A stretch of 64,000 nt of DNA from Bacteroidota bacterium (GCA_023391415.1 JAEWAY010000013.1:1-64000), one strand, 5' to 3'; positions 35,701 to 45,074 are shown, numbered from the stretch's first letter. Made by a program: numbers and translations. Notes: generated by a model not told the origin, from the sequence alone.

Positions 35701-36727
35701 TGTGGTTATTGAGTTGGTAAAGACCCACGCGCGGGCCTTTTTTAGAGAACCGGGTGTTATTTTCTGGGCCATTCTTTTTCCTGTCCTGATGGCCTGGGTT
35801 CTGGGTCTGGCTTTTCAGGAGCAGGCGGGTGTTCGGGCTACGGTATACGTAGTAGGAAAACTGGAAAGGGATACCATTACTGAGCGTCGTTTTGAGCTGG
35901 ACGGCTTGCCTGCTCCGGTACAAATAGACTTCAAGGCCTCTGATGAATCGGAAGCGTTGGTGGCGATGAAGAAGGGAATAATCGCGCTTTATATTTCTCA
36001 GGAGCGGGGGAAATATGTCTATCATTATGATCCCGCCAACGCGGAAGCGCTCAGTCAGCATTTGCTATTGGAGCGAGTGCTGGAAGGCGACCGTCGGGAA
36101 ATGAATGTGGAGACTGTCTCAGCGCCAGGTAATCGTTATATCGATTTTCTGATCCCGGGCCTCATCGCGTTGGGGATTATGAATTCCTGCCTCTGGGGTA
36201 TCGGTTATAACCTGATCGAATTTCGTATGAAAAAATTATTGCGGCGTATGGTGGCTACCCCTATGCGAAAAACCGATTTCTTCCTATCGCACGCGTTGTT
36301 CAGAATAGCGGTTTGTCTCTTGGAAACCTTGGTTCTGCTGGTTTTCGCGCGATTCTCCTTTGGATTAGTCATGCAAGGGTCGTGGTGGGCTTTTTTAGTC
36401 CTGCTTTTGGCGGGGGTGATTTGTTTTAGCGGTATCGCCCTGCTGGTCGCGTCAAGAACTGAAAATTCGCAAATCGGCAATGGGCTGGTTAACGCGGTGC
36501 TCCTGCCTATGACTATATTGTCGGGAATTTTTTTTAGCTATCATAATTTTCCTGAATGGGCGGGACAGGTTATTCAATATTTACCCCTGACGATGCTGGT
36601 AGATTCGTTGCGCGCGGTGGTCAACGAGGCCGCGGGTATCAGTGTCGCGCTCAAACCGGCTTTAATGTTGGTTTTTGTAGGTGTAGTGGCTAGCGCGTTG
36701 GGTCTGCGGAATTTTAAATGGTATTGA
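35693..36727 (+). CDS. ABC-2-type transporter permease
   Basis: The membrane partner of the preceding ATPase, 344 residues. One N-terminal helix (about 22-42) precedes an extracytoplasmic domain of about 110 residues, followed by five helices (about 140-340) in the ABC-2 arrangement. YIDFLIPGLIALGIMNSCLWGIGYN is a characteristic part. It may export a lipid, drug or peptide; the cargo cannot be read. A 7-bp hairpin (CGCTTTC/GAAAGCG) lies between it and prmC. Confidence 0.88.
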   Translation: MNNVVIELVKTHARAFFREPGVIFWAILFPVLMAWVLGLAFQEQAGVRATVYVVGKLERDTITERRFELDGLPAPVQIDFKASDESEALVAMKKGIIALYISQERGKYVYHYDPANAEALSQHLLLERVLEGDRREMNVETVSAPGNRYIDFLIPGLIALGIMNSCLWGIGYNLIEFRMKKLLRRMVATPMRKTDFFLSHALFRIAVCLLETLVLLVFARFSFGLVMQGSWWAFLVLLLAGVICFSGIALLVASRTENSQIGNGLVNAVLLPMTILSGIFFSYHNFPEWAGQVIQYLPLTMLVDSLRAVVNEAAGISVALKPALMLVFVGVVASALGLRNFKWY

Positions 36728-36793
36728 AAATGGATTTAACAAGATCGCTTTCGGAGCAAGGTGGAGCGGAAAGCGTGAATATTTAATTAGTCA

Positions 36794-37648
36794 ATGAAAA
36801 CGCGGATTGAGGCTGGACTCCTGCTTACGGAGATCATAAAAGCGATACGGATATACGACCCTCGTGAAAGCCGGTCGATCGGGGAACTGTATCTGGAAGA
36901 CCATTACCGTCTGAGTAGAGCGGATATTCTTTCAGGAAAAATGATTGAATATGATCCGGCGGATCTGGAAAGTTTTCTGGAAAGAGTCAATCGTCATGAA
37001 CCAGTACAGTATATATTAGGAAAAACCAGTTTCTATGGACGGGCTTTCTTCGTCAACCCGGCGGTACTGATTCCAAGGCCGGAGACTGAGGAACTGGTAC
37101 ATATGATTCTTAAGCGTCATTCTGGTGAGAAGGCTCTTAACGTATTGGATATTGGTACGGGTTCCGGCTGTATCGCGGTTAGTCTGGCTCTGGTCTTGCC
37201 GGACGCCAGAGTATCGGCTTTTGATATTTCTCCGGAAGCTTTGAAGGTCGCTTCCCGAAACGCGCTGTTGAATAATTGTAAAGTTGATTTTTATGAATAC
37301 GATATTTCAAAAAACACTTTTTTCGCGAGTGTTTTCGATGTAATTGTTAGCAATCCGCCATATGTGGAAGCTGACGAACAATCGTTGATGAGAAGAAATG
37401 TGCTCGATTACGAACCGGATCTGGCACTTTACGCTCCGGAGGGCGATCCATTGTTTTTTTATCGTAAGGTACTTGAATTCTCAGACCGGCATCTGGTAGA
37501 GGGTGGGTACGTATATTTTGAAATCAATGAGCGTTATGGTAGGGAAATGTTGGATTTATTGCGAGAATTTTCATATATCGGGCTCACGCTCATCAAAGAT
37601 TTGTCGGGGAGAGACCGTTTTGTGGAAGGAAGAAAACCTGGAAGGTGA
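36794..37648 (+). CDS. prmC: Release factor glutamine methyltransferase
   Basis: Methylates the GGQ glutamine of peptide-chain release factors. The 284 residues show the N-terminal helical domain with QYILGKTSFYG, motif I DIGTGSGCIAV and motif IV VSNPPYVEADE, which forms the glutamine site. The ATG start is normal. The next gene starts 22 bp after its stop, suggesting co-transcription. Confidence 0.95.
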   Translation: MKTRIEAGLLLTEIIKAIRIYDPRESRSIGELYLEDHYRLSRADILSGKMIEYDPADLESFLERVNRHEPVQYILGKTSFYGRAFFVNPAVLIPRPETEELVHMILKRHSGEKALNVLDIGTGSGCIAVSLALVLPDARVSAFDISPEALKVASRNALLNNCKVDFYEYDISKNTFFASVFDVIVSNPPYVEADEQSLMRRNVLDYEPDLALYAPEGDPLFFYRKVLEFSDRHLVEGGYVYFEINERYGREMLDLLREFSYIGLTLIKDLSGRDRFVEGRKPGR

Positions 37649-37670
37649 TGTGTATATTGTAAACCAGACG

Positions 37671-38438
37671 ATGATAAAAACTCTATATAAAAAGCTTGTC
37701 CCATATCGATACCGTATCGCCGCGATTGTAGCTGCCAAAAAACTATACGGATATTGGTTGTATGGTCATCAGGTATATTGCGTGTGTTGCGGGCGCTCTT
37801 TTCGACGCTTTCTTGCCAAGGGCAATGGACTTGAGATTCGTAGAAACGCCGAATGCCCTAGCTGCGGTTCTCTTGAAAGAGGGCGTTTGCTGTATTCTTA
37901 TCTGAGAGAGGAAACGGATATTTTTGCCGGAAAACCCTCTATTCTCCATATTTCCCCAGAAAGATGCTTGAAGAGACTACTCATTGAAAACCCTAATTAC
38001 ATAGACGTAGATATTGATCCTTTGATGGCCCGGTATGTAGTGGACATTACCGCCATACCATATGTCGACCAAACGTTTGATTATATTATTTGCGCGCATG
38101 TATTGGGACATATAAAAGATGAGAAAAGAGCGATTGAAGAACTGTACCGAGTATTAAAAATTCAGGGAGTGGCTTTTATTCTGACATTAATAGATATTAC
38201 AGCAGAGCAGACCCGGGAAGATAGTTTAGTCAAAACTTCGGGACAACGTCTGCAGCAATATGGAGAAGTGGATTTGGAGCGCTTACATGGATTAGATTTT
38301 TTGGAAAGACTTCAGAGAGCTGATATCATGGTGGAAGAGATAGATTATAGAGATAGGTTCTCAATGATGGATCGGAAGCGGCTCGCGTTTGGCGATGGCC
38401 GGAGGGAATTTATTTATAAATGTACCAGACTTGCCTGA
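37671..38438 (+). CDS. SAM-dependent methyltransferase with N-terminal zinc ribbon
   Basis: A 255-residue protein starting MIKTLYKKLVPYRYR. The N-terminal part has two Cys pairs (CVCCGRSF and CPSCGSLERG) that can hold a zinc ion. The class I methyltransferase core follows, with ILHISPERCLKRLL as motif I region, YIDVDIDP as the acidic ribose-binding end, and FDYIICAHVLGHIKDEKRAI as motif IV and after. Homologues are often found with sugar or lipid modification genes, but none is here. The substrate is unknown. Confidence 0.85.
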   Translation: MIKTLYKKLVPYRYRIAAIVAAKKLYGYWLYGHQVYCVCCGRSFRRFLAKGNGLEIRRNAECPSCGSLERGRLLYSYLREETDIFAGKPSILHISPERCLKRLLIENPNYIDVDIDPLMARYVVDITAIPYVDQTFDYIICAHVLGHIKDEKRAIEELYRVLKIQGVAFILTLIDITAEQTREDSLVKTSGQRLQQYGEVDLERLHGLDFLERLQRADIMVEEIDYRDRFSMMDRKRLAFGDGRREFIYKCTRLA

Positions 38439-38465
38439 TTTCAGGTAGTAGAGTTTTTTTATTAT

Positions 38466-38837
38466 TTGAATATGCGTCTGATTATTATTGTTGGTATTGG
38501 GAGTTTTCTGGGGGGCGTACTCCGCTATCTTCTTGTGCAGTTTACACAATCTCGCGCAATGGCCGAATTTCCTTTTGGTACTCTGTTGGTCAATGTGATC
38601 GGCAGTTTTTTAATTGGTTTCATATTTGGCTTGGCCGCCAAATTTTCGCTGAGTCAGGAATGGCGATTTTTTCTAATGACCGGCGCGCTTGGAGGCTTTA
38701 CTACCTTTTCGGCTTTTTCACTGGAAACAGCCAACATGCTTCGAAATGGTCAGTTATCCATGGCATTATTATACATATTGGGTAGTCTGATATTGACTAT
38801 TCCTTTTACTTTCCTGGGAATTTATATAAGCAGATAA
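38466..38837 (+). CDS. crcB: Fluoride efflux channel CrcB/Fluc
   Basis: A small dual-topology membrane channel that exports fluoride. The 123 residues form four helices. The family motifs are GSFLGGVLRYLL, FGTLLVNVIGSFLIGF with the filter Asn, and GALGGFTTFSAFSLE, whose Phe and Ser residues line the pore. It follows the methyltransferase gene after 27 bp. I saw no convincing fluoride riboswitch. Confidence 0.93.
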   Translation: MNMRLIIIVGIGSFLGGVLRYLLVQFTQSRAMAEFPFGTLLVNVIGSFLIGFIFGLAAKFSLSQEWRFFLMTGALGGFTTFSAFSLETANMLRNGQLSMALLYILGSLILTIPFTFLGIYISR

Positions 38838-39089
38838 CCCTGAGTATCCGTGAGGAAACGCGGTAGTTTTTTATACTGAGCAATATGTGGATTCCCATCG
38901 CGGGAATGTCTGCTCCGCGCTAGTTTTGTAAGCTTAAGGAAAAGGGTATGTAGGAGGCTTGTTTCATGTTTAAACATTTTTTTTTAGCCGGATACAAACA
39001 ATTACAAAACAGGACTGTTTCTTTTAACTGATAAATGAATTATTGTGAACTAATTGCATTGACAGATTAATCAATTAATACGAACAGCT

Positions 39090-39464
39090 ATGAAAAATGG
39101 ATTATTACTTATCATGACCATGTTGGTATGTCTAAGTGCCTGTAAAAATGAAAAAGATGATGATACGGATGGGCCGATAACTCCTCAGGCTATATGTTCG
39201 ACAGATTCTGTAACCTTTGAAGGTGTTATAAAGCCTTTGTTGGCCAATAACTGCCTTAGTTGTCATGATGCCACTCTGGCAAGTGGCGGTGTTGATTTGA
39301 GTACGCACGATAAAGTGGCGACAACCGCTAAAAGCGGCGCGCTATATGGCGCGGTCGCTCATCAAGGAAATTATGTTCCTATGCCCTACAATGGTAAAAA
39401 GCTTTCCGATTGCGATATCGCGAAAATAAAAGCCTGGGTGGACGCGGGCTCACCTAACAATTAA
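39090..39464 (+). CDS. Cytochrome c-like lipoprotein
   Basis: A 124-residue lipoprotein with a lipobox (LVCLSAC, Cys18). A single heme motif NNCLSCH lies in a domain like those of planctomycete-type cytochrome c, and a possible distal Met is in YVPMPYNG. It may carry electrons in the periplasm. The YceI gene begins 8 bp after its stop, and the DUF5777 gene follows; the three form an operon. Confidence 0.88.
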   Translation: MKNGLLLIMTMLVCLSACKNEKDDDTDGPITPQAICSTDSVTFEGVIKPLLANNCLSCHDATLASGGVDLSTHDKVATTAKSGALYGAVAHQGNYVPMPYNGKKLSDCDIAKIKAWVDAGSPNN

Positions 39465-39472
39465 TTGTTGGT

Positions 39473-40027
39473 ATGAAAAAAACGCTTTTTGTTTTTCTGA
39501 TGATTTTGTTGATCTGTCCGCTGATTCGAGCTCAGGATACTATGTATAAATCCGATAAGGGTACAGCCGGTTTTTTTTCGAAAGCTCCGTTGGAAAATAT
39601 AGAGGCGGTCTCTGACAGAATCACCGCGCTTCTGAATACGGAGACGGGTGAGGTGGCGGTGTTGATTCCGATCAAATCCTTTCAGTTTGATAACGGATTG
39701 ATGCAGGATCACTTTAACGAAAATTATATGGAATCGGATAAATATCCCAACGCTTCTTTTAAAGGGAAACTACTGGATTCTTGTGTAGCGCGGCCGGGGA
39801 CTGTCCAGCATATGGAGGTGGAAGGAGAGCTGAGTATTCATGGAGTGACCGTGAAGAGAACTATCCCCGCGCGGATAAAATACAATGGCGATGGTTCTTT
39901 TCAGGTCGCCTCAACCTTTGTGGTCGCGTTGGTGGATCATCAGATCACCATTCCAAAACTTATGTATAAAAATATCGCGGAAAAGGTGGATGTGTCACTG
40001 GATCTGCTTTTTATTCCGAAGAAATGA
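39473..40027 (+). CDS. YceI family periplasmic protein
   Basis: A 184-residue secreted lipocalin-like beta barrel with signal peptide MKKTLFVFLMILLICPLIRAQ. The YceI features DHFNENYMESDKYPNASFKG and the following ELSIHGVTVKRTIPA are clear. YceI proteins bind isoprenoid quinones or similar lipids, so an electron-carrier role beside a cytochrome c is plausible. It overlaps the next gene by 4 bp (ATGA). Confidence 0.92.
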   Translation: MKKTLFVFLMILLICPLIRAQDTMYKSDKGTAGFFSKAPLENIEAVSDRITALLNTETGEVAVLIPIKSFQFDNGLMQDHFNENYMESDKYPNASFKGKLLDSCVARPGTVQHMEVEGELSIHGVTVKRTIPARIKYNGDGSFQVASTFVVALVDHQITIPKLMYKNIAEKVDVSLDLLFIPKK

Positions 40028-40929
40028 ACTACTTTAAGACGTTATTCAGTGTCGGTTTATGGGTTTTACTCCCCCTGACAATATATGCTCAGGGGGATTT
40101 ATTGTCCGAACTGGAAGATGACGCGGCTACAGAAGCTGTATTGGATATTACAACCGCGACTTTTAAGTCTACGCGAATCATCAATACACAATCCGTTGAG
40201 CTGATTCCCGGCAATCATCTTGATTTCAGGATTTCGCACCGGTTTGGTCAGATTAACTCCGGGGCTTATAATTTGTGGGGACTCGATCAGGCGACCATAC
40301 GTCTGGGGTTGGAGTATGGTCTGTGGGATCGTGTTAATATTGGTGTTGGACGAAGTTCTTTTCAGAAAGTATACGATGGATATTTCAAACTGAAGTTTCT
40401 TAAACAACAGACCGGAATACGAACGATACCTGTTTCTCTGGTATGGTTTTCCAATATGTCGCTTACAACCTTGAAAACCAACAATCAATATGCGCGGGAT
40501 CATTTATATACGCGACTTGCTTACGCGCACCAGTTGTTGATTGCCAGAAAGTTTAGCCAAGGACTTTCTTTACAGATAGCTCCGGTATTGGCGCATTATA
40601 ACTATGTTGAGACTAATCGTGAGAATAATCTCTATGCCATAGCTTTGGGAGGGAGGGCGAAAGTATCAAAAAGAATATCTGTCAATCTTGATTATGTTTA
40701 CCGGATTGATCCTATCAGAGACAATGGATACTACAATTCCTTGTCCCTGGGTGTGGATATTGAAACGGGAGGACATGTCTTTCAATTGCATGCTACCAAC
40801 TCACAGGGGATGATCGAAGAGTACTTTATAGGACAGACAACCGGTCGCTGGCAGGACGGGGATATCTATTTCGGTTTCAATATATCCCGTCAGTTCAGTT
40901 TAGCGGGTAAGCGGAAGTCGCGGAATTAA
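40024..40929 (+). CDS. DUF5777 outer-membrane beta-barrel protein
   Basis: A 301-residue protein with signal peptide (about 1-22). After a short acidic linker (LLSELEDDAATEAV) comes TFKSTRIINTQSVELIPGNHLDFRISHRFG, the mark of DUF5777, then alternating amphipathic strands to the C-terminus. In many Bacteroidota this family is linked to cytochrome c and YceI genes, as here. The function is unknown. Confidence 0.88.
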   Translation: MNYFKTLFSVGLWVLLPLTIYAQGDLLSELEDDAATEAVLDITTATFKSTRIINTQSVELIPGNHLDFRISHRFGQINSGAYNLWGLDQATIRLGLEYGLWDRVNIGVGRSSFQKVYDGYFKLKFLKQQTGIRTIPVSLVWFSNMSLTTLKTNNQYARDHLYTRLAYAHQLLIARKFSQGLSLQIAPVLAHYNYVETNRENNLYAIALGGRAKVSKRISVNLDYVYRIDPIRDNGYYNSLSLGVDIETGGHVFQLHATNSQGMIEEYFIGQTTGRWQDGDIYFGFNISRQFSLAGKRKSRN

Positions 40930-41327
40930 TTGTTTTCGAAAATAGTTTGAAGTCTCTCGAAGATAAAAAGGATTTCTTAAAGAGCATGTTGACTATTGCT
41001 TAGGATAAGCAAGATAATAAACAGCATGTAGCAAGAAGAGTCATTCCAGCCGCTTTCCGCGCGTCCGATCTCCGCGCGAACCCATCGGTGAATTTCGCGT
41101 AAACGCTACCTTTATTCAAGCTGAATATATAGTGATCTTTCCGCCTGTAAATCCATGTTGTCCCGGGAGAATATTATCGGATACGAATCCGTTGTCAAAC
41201 TTATACAATCGTTGGTTCAGTATAGGAGGTGGTTGTTGGAGTCGCCGTGATCGATCCAATAACCGCCTCCATACAGTTCTCCATCAATTTTGTCCGGGTT
41301 CAGACCAATTCATTTTCCATAGACGCT
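40930..41327. other. Intergenic region, 398 bp
   Basis: A possible coding remnant (41116-41309, minus strand) is listed separately. A 6-bp hairpin TTGCTT/AAGCAA lies near 40997-41013. No intact gene is seen. Confidence 0.45.
41116..41309 (-). pseudogene. Possible coding remnant, family unknown
   Basis: Two short minus-strand stretches read like protein and lie in different frames. The first (41309 to 41217) contains DGELYGGGYWIDHGDSNNH, the second (41220 to 41116) contains RLYKFDNGFVSDNILPGQHG. A single-base change near 41219 would join them. The Trp, Asp and Gly-rich composition is unlike random sequence. No start codon is visible and the family is not recognised. Confidence 0.3.
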
Positions 41328-42299
41328 TTATTGCGACCAGGAGGTAGGCACTCTGTCCCAACGGTGGTCTCTCAAGGTTTTGATCAGCTCGTCAGACAGT
41401 CCCTTACCATCGCTTGTAGCTGTATTCGCCATAACGTTTCGCTCTTTTCTCATACCCGGAATAGTGGTAGCGACTGAAGGGTTGGAGAGAATAAACCGGA
41501 GCGCCATTTCAGCCATTGTCATGTTGGCGGGTACAAGCGGTCTCAGCCGGTCGGCTCTTTCGGCGCTTGGAATCAGATTTTCAGGAACAAAATAGGACGC
41601 TCTCCAGTCGCCTTCCGGAAAAACGGTATCTTTTGTGATCGCTCCGGTGAGTGTACCTTCGTCAAAAGGTACTCGGGCTATTACGGCGACGCCAAGCTCA
41701 TCGCAAACAGGGAACAGCGTATCTTCCGGAGCCTGGTCAAAAATGTTGTATATCACTTGTACGGCGTCGATTAATCCGGTTCTCAGAGTCTTTATACAGT
41801 TTTCAGGCTCCCAGCGATTGACGCTGATGCCGAAAGCGCTTACCTTTCCTTCCTGTTTGAGTTTTTCTACGACTTTTTGCCATTCGTCAAGCTCAGCCCA
41901 TGAGTCTTCCCAGACGTGAAATTGCATAAGATCGATTTTTTCCACCCCGATATTCTTCAGGCTTTTTTCCGTATAGTCGACAATATAGTCCGCGGGAAAA
42001 ACTTCTTCGAGCGTGAAGTGGCTTTTGGAAGGCCATTTCCGGTTTTTAGGAGGTATTTTAGACGCGGCGTATAGTTTCGTGTCGATTCGGCTTTTCAATA
42101 TTCCGCCCAAAATCTTTTCACTATGCCCATCTCCGTACGCGTAGGCCGTATCGAAAAAATTTACACCCTGGTCAATCGCGAGACGCAGTGAATTTTCCGA
42201 TTCCTTATCGTCGGATCCTTTCCATCCCGCCATTCCCCACATGCCGTAGCCGATCTCGCTAACCTGCCAGTTTAATCTGCCAAATTTTCTGTATTTCAT
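41328..42299 (-). CDS. Aldo/keto reductase
   Basis: An NADPH-dependent carbonyl reductase of the aldo/keto reductase superfamily, 323 residues. The catalytic tetrad can be seen as FDTAYAYGDG (Asp, Tyr), AASKIPP (Lys) and MQFHVW (His). SNPSVATTIPGM near the C-terminus binds the cofactor. The substrate is unknown. A good promoter precedes it (42339-42369). Confidence 0.93.
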   Translation of the reverse strand: MKYRKFGRLNWQVSEIGYGMWGMAGWKGSDDKESENSLRLAIDQGVNFFDTAYAYGDGHSEKILGGILKSRIDTKLYAASKIPPKNRKWPSKSHFTLEEVFPADYIVDYTEKSLKNIGVEKIDLMQFHVWEDSWAELDEWQKVVEKLKQEGKVSAFGISVNRWEPENCIKTLRTGLIDAVQVIYNIFDQAPEDTLFPVCDELGVAVIARVPFDEGTLTGAITKDTVFPEGDWRASYFVPENLIPSAERADRLRPLVPANMTMAEMALRFILSNPSVATTIPGMRKERNVMANTATSDGKGLSDELIKTLRDHRWDRVPTSWSQ

Positions 42300-42549
42300 C
42301 TTATTAAGGGTTATATTATAGGTTATATTTCACTATATCAAAAGTAATGGAATAGTTGGAGTTTAAAAAGTGGAAACGCGCTAGGAGTTGCCCCGTTTAA
42401 ATAAAACAGCATAGAGATCAAGACGCGCGCGAAACCCGTTTTCCCCGATATGGCGCGCTATGGATAAAGTTTTCCGTATAGCTTTTCTGATTACTTTCCG
42501 GCATGGTCATCTCGTGGTATTTACTTACAACAAGAACGAAACAATTCGC
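42300..42549. other. Divergent spacer between aldo/keto reductase and thi operon
   Basis: Apart from the reductase promoter at 42339-42369, I see no gene or strong structure in these 250 bp; the thi promoter and riboswitch follow. Confidence 0.5.
42339..42369 (-). promoter_or_regulatory. Promoter of the aldo/keto reductase gene
   Basis: On the minus strand TTTT (42366-42369), 19 nt, then TACTTTTG (42339-42346), an exact TAnnTTTG. The start site would be near 42332, giving a leader of about 33 nt. Confidence 0.6.
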
Positions 42550-42580
42550 TTGCCTTTGGCGTTAAATAGGCGTATCTTTA
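42550..42580 (+). promoter_or_regulatory. Probable promoter of the thiamine operon
   Basis: TTG (42550-42552), 20 nt, then TATCTTTA (42573-42580), one base off the -7 consensus. It lies 17 bp before the riboswitch, as expected. Confidence 0.5.
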
Positions 42581-42597
42581 CCAATACAAAAAGACTT

Positions 42598-42680
42598 TAG
42601 GGGTGTTCTGCCTTTATATAGGTATAGAGCTGAGAAATACCCTCCGAACCTGAATCCCGGTAATGCGGGCGAAGGGAAAA
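42598..42680 (+). promoter_or_regulatory. TPP riboswitch (THI element)
   Basis: The conserved parts appear in order: GGGGTG at the 5' side, AGCTGAGAAATACCC (42628 onwards), CCGAACCTGA, and after a short stem TAATGCGGGCGAAGGGA. This is the thiamine pyrophosphate aptamer. It lies 65 bp upstream of thiS, the first gene of a full thiamine operon. A run of seven T residues at 42720-42726 preceded by a small hairpin could be the expression platform, implying transcription termination when TPP is bound. Confidence 0.93.
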
Positions 42681-42744
42681 GTCGGAACCACCGCTTGCTT
42701 AGGGATAGCGCCCATAGAGTTTTTTTGTCTAAACTATTTTAATT

Positions 42745-42948
42745 ATGGTGCTATTTGTCAATAATCAAAAGAGAGAATTTGCCGGAGATCCTTCCATCGT
42801 CCAGCTTGTACAAGAACTGCGATTGGAAAGTACGCGTGGTCTGGCGCTCGCGGTCAATGACCGGGTAATCTCCAAGACGGAATGGGAAACCTTTGACTTG
42901 AAAGAATTCGACAAGGTTACCATTATCCGGGCGACTCAGGGAGGATGA
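42745..42948 (+). CDS. thiS: Sulfur carrier protein ThiS
   Basis: A 67-residue ubiquitin-like sulfur carrier for thiazole synthesis. It ends in the obligatory Gly-Gly (RATQGG), which ThiF adenylates and thiocarboxylates. First gene behind the riboswitch. The 266-bp gap to thiC holds no gene and no second aptamer that I can see. Confidence 0.95.
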   Translation: MVLFVNNQKREFAGDPSIVQLVQELRLESTRGLALAVNDRVISKTEWETFDLKEFDKVTIIRATQGG

Positions 42949-43214
42949 TTTTTCTTATCCATTTTGTTTAGCCAAGAGATTAAAAAACGAATCGGATTCA
43001 ACACGACGGGGCATTACTTTATTTTTCTGTCGATGGGAGTAAGCATAAAGTCTTGAGACGCATATCTGGAAAAATAATAATCTACTGACCCTGATAAAAA
43101 AGCATGTTGTCTGAAACATTCGAGGAAGAATAATTTTAAAATGAATTATTAACGCGACGGAAGCGCGCTTGTCCGCGCGGCCGGTTTACTCACTATTTTA
43201 ATACGTAAAAAAGT

Positions 43215-45074
43215 ATGAGAAAAGAAAAAACACCAACTCAGGAAAGTATTACCAGGACACCTTTCCCAAAATCGAAAAAGATCTATGTGCCTGGTAAGAT
43301 TCATGATATCAGGGTGGCTATGAGGGAAATCGAAGTTTCTGATACCGAATATAAATTTTCCGGTAAACCGGTGGAGAAAAATCCTTCCGTAACAGTATAC
43401 GATACCAGCGGCCCTTATACGGATCCCAATGTGGAAATCGATGTGAGAAAAGGTTTGCCAAAACTCAGGGAGCAGTGGATTCTGGACCGGGGCAACGTGG
43501 AAGAGCTATCCGGAGTATCGTCGGAATACGGTCAGCGGCGTCTTTCCGATTCAGCGCTCGACGTGCTGCGTTTTGAACATCTGAAAAAGCCGCTGAAGGC
43601 GAAAAAAGGTGAAAATGTGACCCAATTGCACTACGCGCGCAAGGGAATCATCACTCCCGAGATGGAATATATCGCGATCCGGGAAAACCAGCGTCTGGAA
43701 GAACTTAAGGAACTGGGGCATCAACACCCGGGACAAAACTTTGGGGCGAATACGCCTAAAGGCCTCATCACTCCCGAGTTTGTACGGGACGAGATCGCCA
43801 GAGGCAGGGCCATTATTCCGGCCAATATCAACCATCCGGAAAGCGAACCAATGATCATCGGTCGTAACTTTCTGGTAAAGATCAACGCCAATATCGGAAA
43901 CTCCGCCGTCACGTCTTCCATTGAGGAAGAGGTGGAGAAAGCGGTCTGGGCTTGTCGTTGGGGAGCCGATACCATTATGGATCTTTCTACTGGCAAAAAC
44001 ATACACGAGACTCGTGAGTGGATCATTCGAAACTCGCCTGTACCGATCGGGACCGTACCTATTTATCAGGCTCTCGAAAAAGTAAATGGCAAAGCGGAGG
44101 ATCTTACCTGGGAGTTATTCAGGGATACACTCATCGAGCAGGCGGAGCAGGGTGTCGACTATTTCACTATTCATGCGGGAGTGTTGCTCCGTTACGTGCC
44201 TCTGACCGCGAAGAGAGTCACCGGAATCGTAAGCCGTGGCGGGTCCATCATGGCCAAATGGTGTCTGGCGCATCATAAGGAAAACTTCCTCTACACGCAT
44301 TTCGAAGAGATTTGCGAGATTATGAAAGCGTACGATGTATCATTTTCGCTTGGAGATGGTTTGCGTCCGGGATCACTGGCTGACGCCAACGACGCGGCGC
44401 AGTTCGGAGAATTAGAGACGTTGGGTGAGTTGACAAAAATCGCCTGGAAACATGATGTGCAGGTTATGATCGAAGGTCCTGGCCACGTGCCGATGCACCT
44501 GATCAAGGAAAACATGGACAAGCAGTTGAAGGAATGCGATGAAGCGCCGTTCTACACGCTTGGGCCTCTCACTACGGATATCGCTCCGGGATACGATCAT
44601 ATTACCTCCGGCATCGGAGCGGCCATGATCGGGTGGTTTGGTTGCGCCATGCTGTGCTACGTCACGCCGAAAGAGCATTTGGGCTTGCCAAATAAGAAAG
44701 ATGTAAAGGACGGAGTAATTACTTATAAGATCGCGGCGCACGCGGCCGATCTGGCTAAGGGGCATCCCGGCGCGCAGATCAGGGACAACGCGCTCAGCAA
44801 GGCTCGTTTCGAGTTTCGCTGGGAAGACCAGTTCAACCTTTCGCTCGATCCGGATACGGCCAGGGAGTTTCATGACGAGACTCTGCCCGCCGAGGGCGCC
44901 AAAGTCGCTCATTTCTGCTCCATGTGCGGTCCAAACTTTTGTAGTATGAAAATTACGCAGGATGTCCGTGACTTCGCGGAAAAACAAGGTTTAACGGAAG
45001 AGGAGGCTTTGAAGGAAGGAATGGAAAAAAAAGCCAGAGAATTCGCGGAATCTGGTGGCGAGCTCTATCTGTGA
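43215..45074 (+). CDS. thiC: Phosphomethylpyrimidine synthase
   Basis: A radical SAM enzyme that rearranges aminoimidazole ribotide into the thiamine pyrimidine (HMP-P). The 619 residues are typical. The [4Fe-4S] site is at the C-terminus, CSMCGPNFCSMK (CxxCx4C). Core motifs include NIGNSAVTSSIEEEVEKAVW, GVDYFTIHAGVL and MIEGPGHVPMH. Its stop overlaps the next start. Confidence 0.97.
   Translation: MRKEKTPTQESITRTPFPKSKKIYVPGKIHDIRVAMREIEVSDTEYKFSGKPVEKNPSVTVYDTSGPYTDPNVEIDVRKGLPKLREQWILDRGNVEELSGVSSEYGQRRLSDSALDVLRFEHLKKPLKAKKGENVTQLHYARKGIITPEMEYIAIRENQRLEELKELGHQHPGQNFGANTPKGLITPEFVRDEIARGRAIIPANINHPESEPMIIGRNFLVKINANIGNSAVTSSIEEEVEKAVWACRWGADTIMDLSTGKNIHETREWIIRNSPVPIGTVPIYQALEKVNGKAEDLTWELFRDTLIEQAEQGVDYFTIHAGVLLRYVPLTAKRVTGIVSRGGSIMAKWCLAHHKENFLYTHFEEICEIMKAYDVSFSLGDGLRPGSLADANDAAQFGELETLGELTKIAWKHDVQVMIEGPGHVPMHLIKENMDKQLKECDEAPFYTLGPLTTDIAPGYDHITSGIGAAMIGWFGCAMLCYVTPKEHLGLPNKKDVKDGVITYKIAAHAADLAKGHPGAQIRDNALSKARFEFRWEDQFNLSLDPDTAREFHDETLPAEGAKVAHFCSMCGPNFCSMKITQDVRDFAEKQGLTEEEALKEGMEKKAREFAESGGELYL

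Noticed and set aside
38388..38460. Fluoride riboswitch-like words (GGCGATGG and CTGAT) before crcB
   Set aside because: The first word lies inside the methyltransferase coding sequence, and the pairing needed for the aptamer is absent.
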